A stretch of 64,000 bases of DNA. It comes from Thermus thalpophilus (GTDB taxonomy: Bacteria > Deinococcota > Deinococci > Deinococcales > Thermaceae). The DNA is taken from contig NZ_JAKTNS010000009.1 in assembly GCF_022760915.1 (NCBI RefSeq), positions 1 through 64,000 on the forward strand, written 5' to 3'. How positions within the stretch are numbered: position 1 is the first letter of the stretch; every line of letters begins with the position of its first letter. Shown piece by piece: positions 60,694 through 64,000 of the stretch. Made by a program: the position numbers and the translations under genes. The notes beneath the pieces were generated by a model. That model saw only the letters and a list, made by a program, of their open reading frames with translations, searched no databases and was not told the DNA's origin.

Positions 60694-60700
60694 TTGACCC

Positions 60701-60802
60701 ATGCCCAGGCGCAGGTATCCCAGGCTTCTGGAGCAGTTCCTTGCGAGTGAGGCCAAGGTGGGGGTGCCCTCCGCTTCCCTTCTGGCGGGGGGCTTCCCTT
60801 GA
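60701..60802 (+). CDS. Possible small ORF between pump and pdxT
   Basis: 33 aa (starts MPRRRYPRLLEQFLASE), ATG, stop overlapping the TTG that precedes pdxT. It is basic at the start with no recognisable domain and no Shine-Dalgarno. The 130-bp stretch between the pump and pdxT otherwise holds nothing I recognise. It could be a short leader, a decayed gene fragment left by the cassette insertion, or noncoding. Confidence 0.2.
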   Translation: MPRRRYPRLLEQFLASEAKVGVPSASLLAGGFP

Positions 60803-60825
60803 CAGGGCGGGAGCCTAAGTCCAGG

Positions 60826-61401
60826 ATGAGGGGCGTGGTTGGCGTTTTGGCCTTACAGGGGGATTTCCGCGAGCACAAGGAGGCGCTTAAGCGCCTGGGG
60901 ATAGAGGCAAAGGAGGTGCGGAAGAAGGAGCACCTGGAGGGGCTCAAGGCTCTCATCGTGCCTGGCGGGGAGTCCACCACCATCGGCAAGCTGGCCCGGG
61001 AATACGGAATCGAGGACGAGGTGCGCAAGCGGGTGGAAGAGGGTTCCCTGGCCCTCTTCGGCACCTGCGCCGGGGCCATCTGGTTGGCCAAGGAGATCGT
61101 GGGCTACCCCGAGCAACCCCGTTTGGGGGTGTTGGAGGCATGGGTGGAACGCAACGCCTTTGGCAGGCAGGTGGAAAGCTTTGAGGAGGACCTCGAGGTC
61201 CGGGGTTTGGGTCCCTTCCACGGGGTTTTCATTAGAGCCCCAGCCTTCCGCAAATTGGGGGAAGGAGTGGAGGTGCTGGCGGAGCTGAATGGTCTTCCCG
61301 TCCTGGTACGCCAGGGCAAGATCCTCGCCAGCGCCTTCCACCCCGAGCTCACCCAGGACCCCAGGCTTCACCGCTACTTCCTGGAGCTGGCAGGCCTCTA
61401 G
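60826..61401 (+). CDS. pdxT: Glutaminase subunit PdxT of PLP synthase
   Basis: 191 aa class I glutamine amidotransferase feeding ammonia to PdxS. The nucleophile cysteine lies in ALFGTCAGAIWLA, the catalytic His-Glu in SAFHPELTQD, and PGGESTTIGKL is the oxyanion-strand motif. The ATG at 60826 gives the same length as T. thermophilus PdxT; a TTG nine codons upstream is less likely. The 3' end overlaps the convergent asnS by 4 bp. Confidence 0.95.
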   Translation: MRGVVGVLALQGDFREHKEALKRLGIEAKEVRKKEHLEGLKALIVPGGESTTIGKLAREYGIEDEVRKRVEEGSLALFGTCAGAIWLAKEIVGYPEQPRLGVLEAWVERNAFGRQVESFEEDLEVRGLGPFHGVFIRAPAFRKLGEGVEVLAELNGLPVLVRQGKILASAFHPELTQDPRLHRYFLELAGL

Positions 61402-62714
61402 GGCCGCATCCGGGTGTACATCCTGGGGAAGGGGATGGCCTCCCGCACGTGGTTAAGGCCACAGATCCAGGCCACGGTGCGCTCGAGGCCCAATCCGAAA
61501 CCCGAGTGGGGCACGCTGCCAAAGCGCCTCAGGTCCAGATACCAGTCGTAGACCTCCTCCGGGAGGCCGAACTCCTGGATTTTCCTGCGTAGAAGTTCCA
61601 GGTCGTGGATTCTCTGGCTACCCCCGATGATCTCCCCGTAGCCCTCGGGGGCCAGGAGGTCGTTGTTTAGGACCAGCTCCGGGTCCTCGGGATCCGGTTC
61701 CATGTAAAAGGCCTTGATGCGGGCGGGGTAGCGCTCCACGAAGACGGGGCGGTCAAACTGGCGGCTTAGGGCGGCCTCGTGGGGGGCGCCGAGGTCCTCG
61801 CCGTAGGGGAGGGGGGGCACCTCGGGGTCCTTCTCCGCAAGCTGGTTCACCAGGGCCACCGCCTCCTTATAGGTGAGGCGGGGGTAGTTTCCTTGGGCGG
61901 CGGGCTCGAGGGCCTTGGGGTTGCGACCGAGCATCTCCAGCTCCCGGGCGCGCCGGTCCAGCACCCGGGCCACCAGGTGGCTCACCAGCTCCTCCTGGAG
62001 GGCCATGTTCTCCTCGTGGGTCATGAAGGCCACCTCGGGTTCCACCATCCAGAACTCCAAGAGGTGGCGCCTCGTCTTGGAGCGCTCGGCGCGAAAGGTG
62101 GGACCGAAGGTGTAGACCTTGGCGTAGGCCAGGGCCCCGGCTTCGGCGTAGAGCTGGCCGGACTGGGAGAGGTAGGCCTTTTCCCCGTCGAAAAGCTCCA
62201 CCTCAAAGAGCTCCGTGGTGCCCTCCACGGCGCTTGGGGTGAGGATGGGGGCATCAAAGCGCAAGAAACCCCGTTCGGCAAAAAAGTCGTGAATGGCCCG
62301 CTCCAGCTCGTCCCGGATGCGCATCACGGCGAAGGGGCGGCGGTGGCGGAGCCAGAGGTGGCGGTGGTCCATGAGGAAGTCAATGCCGTGCTCCTTGGGG
62401 CCGATGGGGTACTCCCCTTGGGGAAGGCTCACCACCTCCAAGTCCCTCACCGCGAGCTCATATCCCCCCGGGGCCCTGGGGTCTTCCCGCACCAGGCCGT
62501 AGACCTTCAGGGCGGTTTCCTGGGGCAGGCGGTCCGCCTGGGCGAAGACCTCCTCCGGCACCTCCCCTTTGACCACCGTGGCCTGGAGGAAACCGGTGCC
62601 GTCCCGAAGGACCAGGAAGTGGATCTTGCCCTTGGAGCGCTTCTGGTAGAGCCAACCCCTTAGCTCCACCTCCTGGCCGCTATGCTTGGCGATCTCGTCA
62701 ACGAAGACCCGCAT
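61398..62714 (-). CDS. asnS: Asparaginyl-tRNA synthetase
   Basis: 438 aa class IIb synthetase. The N-terminal OB-fold anticodon domain has VELRGWLYQKRSKGKIHFLVLRDGTGFLQATV. Class II motif 2 is YTFGPTFRAERSKTRRHLLEFWMVEPE and motif 3 is GFGLGLERTVAWICGL. DDX-type metal ligands and the Asn pocket cannot be fully judged by eye, but length and sequence agree with Thermus AsnRS rather than AspRS (which carries a GAD insertion). Confidence 0.94.
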   Translation of the reverse strand: MRVFVDEIAKHSGQEVELRGWLYQKRSKGKIHFLVLRDGTGFLQATVVKGEVPEEVFAQADRLPQETALKVYGLVREDPRAPGGYELAVRDLEVVSLPQGEYPIGPKEHGIDFLMDHRHLWLRHRRPFAVMRIRDELERAIHDFFAERGFLRFDAPILTPSAVEGTTELFEVELFDGEKAYLSQSGQLYAEAGALAYAKVYTFGPTFRAERSKTRRHLLEFWMVEPEVAFMTHEENMALQEELVSHLVARVLDRRARELEMLGRNPKALEPAAQGNYPRLTYKEAVALVNQLAEKDPEVPPLPYGEDLGAPHEAALSRQFDRPVFVERYPARIKAFYMEPDPEDPELVLNNDLLAPEGYGEIIGGSQRIHDLELLRRKIQEFGLPEEVYDWYLDLRRFGSVPHSGFGLGLERTVAWICGLNHVREAIPFPRMYTRMRP

Positions 62715-62726
62715 ACGCCCTGGAGT

Positions 62727-63539
62727 TTACCCGAGGGCGGCCAGGGCTTCCGCTAGCCCGCAGGCCTCCACCGGGGCCACCACCTTTTTGGCCGCCCGCT
62801 TCACGCTTAAGGGGGCGTTGCCCATGGCGATGCCGAGGCCCACGCTTTGGATCACTTCCAGGTCGTTCTCTCCGTCCCCCACCATGGCGCACTGCCTCAA
62901 GTCTAGCCCGTGGGCCTCCGCCACCAGCCGGGCCCCAAAGAGCTTGCCCACCCCTTTCTGGGTGAGGGAGACGAAGCGCACCCCGGGCATTTTGGGGCTT
63001 TCGGCCACGTGGGCGGAAAGCTCCTGGGGTAGGGCGTCCAAAACGGCGCCCAGGGGGGCTTTGGGGTCCGCCAGCACTTGCAGGCGCACCAAGGGGCTTT
63101 GTAGCCTCAGGAGGTCGGCCCCTTCCGCCTCGAGGCCCAAGAGCCTTTGGTGGGCCTCCAGGAGGGGACTATCCCCTTCCACAAAGAAACCCCCGTCGGC
63201 GGTGTAGCCCTCCAAGGGCAGGGAAAGCCTCCGGGCGAGGCGTACCACCTCCTTGGCCGCCTCCTCGGGCAGGGGTGCCACGAAAAAGGGCCGCGCCCCG
63301 GGCTCGTGGGGGTCTTGGGTGAGGGAGAGGACCACCGCCCCCGACTCAAAAACGTGAAGGCCCTCGGGGTCCAGTTGCCGGGCGAGGCGAAGGGCCTCCC
63401 CCCGCCCCGGCCGCCCCGTGAGGAGGGCGAGGCGCACGCCCCTGGCCTTGGCCGCTTCCACCGCCGGCCAGACGCACCCGGGCACCCCCTCCTTCCCCAC
63501 CAGGGTGCCGTCCACGTCCACGAAGCAAAGGCGTACCAT
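62727..63539 (-). CDS. HAD superfamily Cof-type phosphatase
   Basis: 270 aa. HAD motif I is CFVDVDGTLVG, motif II LLTGRPGRGEA, and motifs III/IV are TQKGVGKLFG and MVGDGENDLEVIQSVGLGIAMGNA. A C2-type cap lies between. Cof-like enzymes dephosphorylate sugar phosphates, FMN or PLP; the substrate is unknown, though PLP would fit the nearby pdxS/pdxT. It is 12 bp from asnS and directly follows the PhzF-like gene. Confidence 0.88.
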   Translation of the reverse strand: MVRLCFVDVDGTLVGKEGVPGCVWPAVEAAKARGVRLALLTGRPGRGEALRLARQLDPEGLHVFESGAVVLSLTQDPHEPGARPFFVAPLPEEAAKEVVRLARRLSLPLEGYTADGGFFVEGDSPLLEAHQRLLGLEAEGADLLRLQSPLVRLQVLADPKAPLGAVLDALPQELSAHVAESPKMPGVRFVSLTQKGVGKLFGARLVAEAHGLDLRQCAMVGDGENDLEVIQSVGLGIAMGNAPLSVKRAAKKVVAPVEACGLAEALAALG

Positions 63540-64000
63540 CTACAACTCGCCCGAGGCCACAATGGCCGCCTCCCCCCCGATGCGCACCGCAAGGGGCACG
63601 CCCGTGGGGCTATACGCCACCTCCACCTCCACCACCCCCGGGTTTCCCAGGCGGTGGCCTTGGTAAATGGAAAGGTAGACCCTCCCTTCCCGCTTGGGCA
63701 CCACCCCGGCCCGGGCCAGAAGCGCCCCCAAGGCGGCGTTGGCCGAGCCCGTCACCGGGTCCTCGGGGATGCCCAAAAGGGGGGCGAAGTCCCGGGCGTA
63801 AAAGCTCCGCGGCCCCATGGGGGCGTAGGCGTGGACCGTGGCCACCTCTAGGCGGCGGGAAACCTCGGCCAAAAGGGCCATGTCCGGCTCCAAGGCGTCC
63901 ACCACCCCCGGGGCCACCAGGGGCACAAAGAGGCTCCATAGCCCGGTGTAGGCCACCCCGTAGGGCAGGCCCCGGTGCAGGTAACGCTCGTCGGAGCCCA
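63540..64000 (-). CDS. PhzF family isomerase (partial, 5' end beyond window)
   Basis: The C-terminal ~153 residues of a PhzF/YddE-type protein, open to the window edge. It shows LGIPEDPVTGSANAALGALLA, the family's conserved DPVTGSAN signature, and YQGHRLGNPGVVEVEV near the end. PhzF proteins have a diaminopimelate-epimerase-like fold; most have no assigned substrate. A shorter reading from a GTG at 63956 would lose the conserved upstream fold. The stop abuts the HAD gene start. Confidence 0.88.
   Translation of the reverse strand, partial: GSDERYLHRGLPYGVAYTGLWSLFVPLVAPGVVDALEPDMALLAEVSRRLEVATVHAYAPMGPRSFYARDFAPLLGIPEDPVTGSANAALGALLARAGVVPKREGRVYLSIYQGHRLGNPGVVEVEVAYSPTGVPLAVRIGGEAAIVASGEL

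Noticed and set aside
60799..60825. TTGACA at 60799 as a pdxT promoter
   Set aside because: No -10 at 16-19 bp that would place a start site before the pdxT ATG at 60826; the TTG is also a poorer translation start than the ATG giving the known protein length.

Overview
The window is chromosomal DNA from a Thermus species that is close to, but not identical with, T. thermophilus. Three observations support this. Base composition is very G+C-rich with strong G/C bias at third codon positions. IleRS (1043 aa), PdxS (293 aa), PdxT (191 aa), AsnRS (438 aa) and the short EF-Ts (196 aa) match remembered T. thermophilus proteins in length and almost in sequence. Genes are packed with 1-13 bp overlaps, and several promoters place the start site on or next to the initiation codon (leaderless mRNAs), as is common in Thermus. 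No rRNA, CRISPR array or insertion sequence was seen. The one clear mobile element is an intein.

Layout. 1-6.7 kb: the tail of a NarI-like frame, two NarK-type nitrate/nitrite transporters, then an unusual cluster (DUF2249, DUF1858-DUF2249, two oxidase-I-like membrane proteins, a protoglobin fused to a MoaD-like domain, a MIP18 protein). Two copies of a CRP/FNR-like site precede parts of this cluster. 6.7-17.9 kb (minus): hemE-hemH-hemG run straight into a GGDEF cyclase, a GGDEF-EAL hybrid and an HD-GYP phosphodiesterase. 17.9-19.7 kb: a secreted PpiC-type isomerase and a nitrilase-family amidase. 19.7-24.5 kb: a reactive-sulfur module resembling the Staphylococcus cst operon. On the minus strand it has a TauE-like exporter, a tandem rhodanese and a metallo-beta-lactamase/rhodanese protein; on the plus strand a two-domain glutaredoxin-like oxidoreductase, a rhodanese lipoprotein and an Lgt-like/thioredoxin fusion. 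A CsoR/CstR-type operator lies in each divergent promoter. 24.5-30.2 kb (minus): prkA-DUF444-spoVR, with prkA interrupted by a 393-residue intein. 30.3-35.6 kb: CPBP protease, Lrp-like domain, phosphoesterase, recX, SRPBCC protein, spoVS, rsmB, proC and a secreted protein. 35.6-41.9 kb (minus): GT2 glycosyltransferase and the conserved rpsB-tsf-pyrH-frr-cdsA-dxr-rseP block. 42-47.6 kb: tRNA-Ala, a Gfo/Idh oxidoreductase, tRNA-Ser, a DHH-CBS-nucleotidyltransferase, a dead/active pair of site-2-protease homologues and a small membrane protein. 47.5-53.9 kb (minus): nfo, rlpA-like, an M24 peptidase, a Uma2 protein and ileS behind a T-box leader. 54-64 kb: transaldolase, rho, a LysM-M23 peptidase, pdxS, an ArsR regulator with a Zn/Cd-type P-ATPase, pdxT, then asnS, a HAD phosphatase and a partial PhzF protein.

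Working together: the first cluster looks like nitrate/nitrite transport plus nitrogen-oxide handling. The cst-like module would sense and oxidise persulfides. The hem and cyclic-di-GMP genes could share a transcript. The ArsR-pump cassette sits between the two halves of the PLP synthase and carries its own operator and leaderless promoter.

All functional statements rest on motifs read by eye and on remembered family features. No database search was run.
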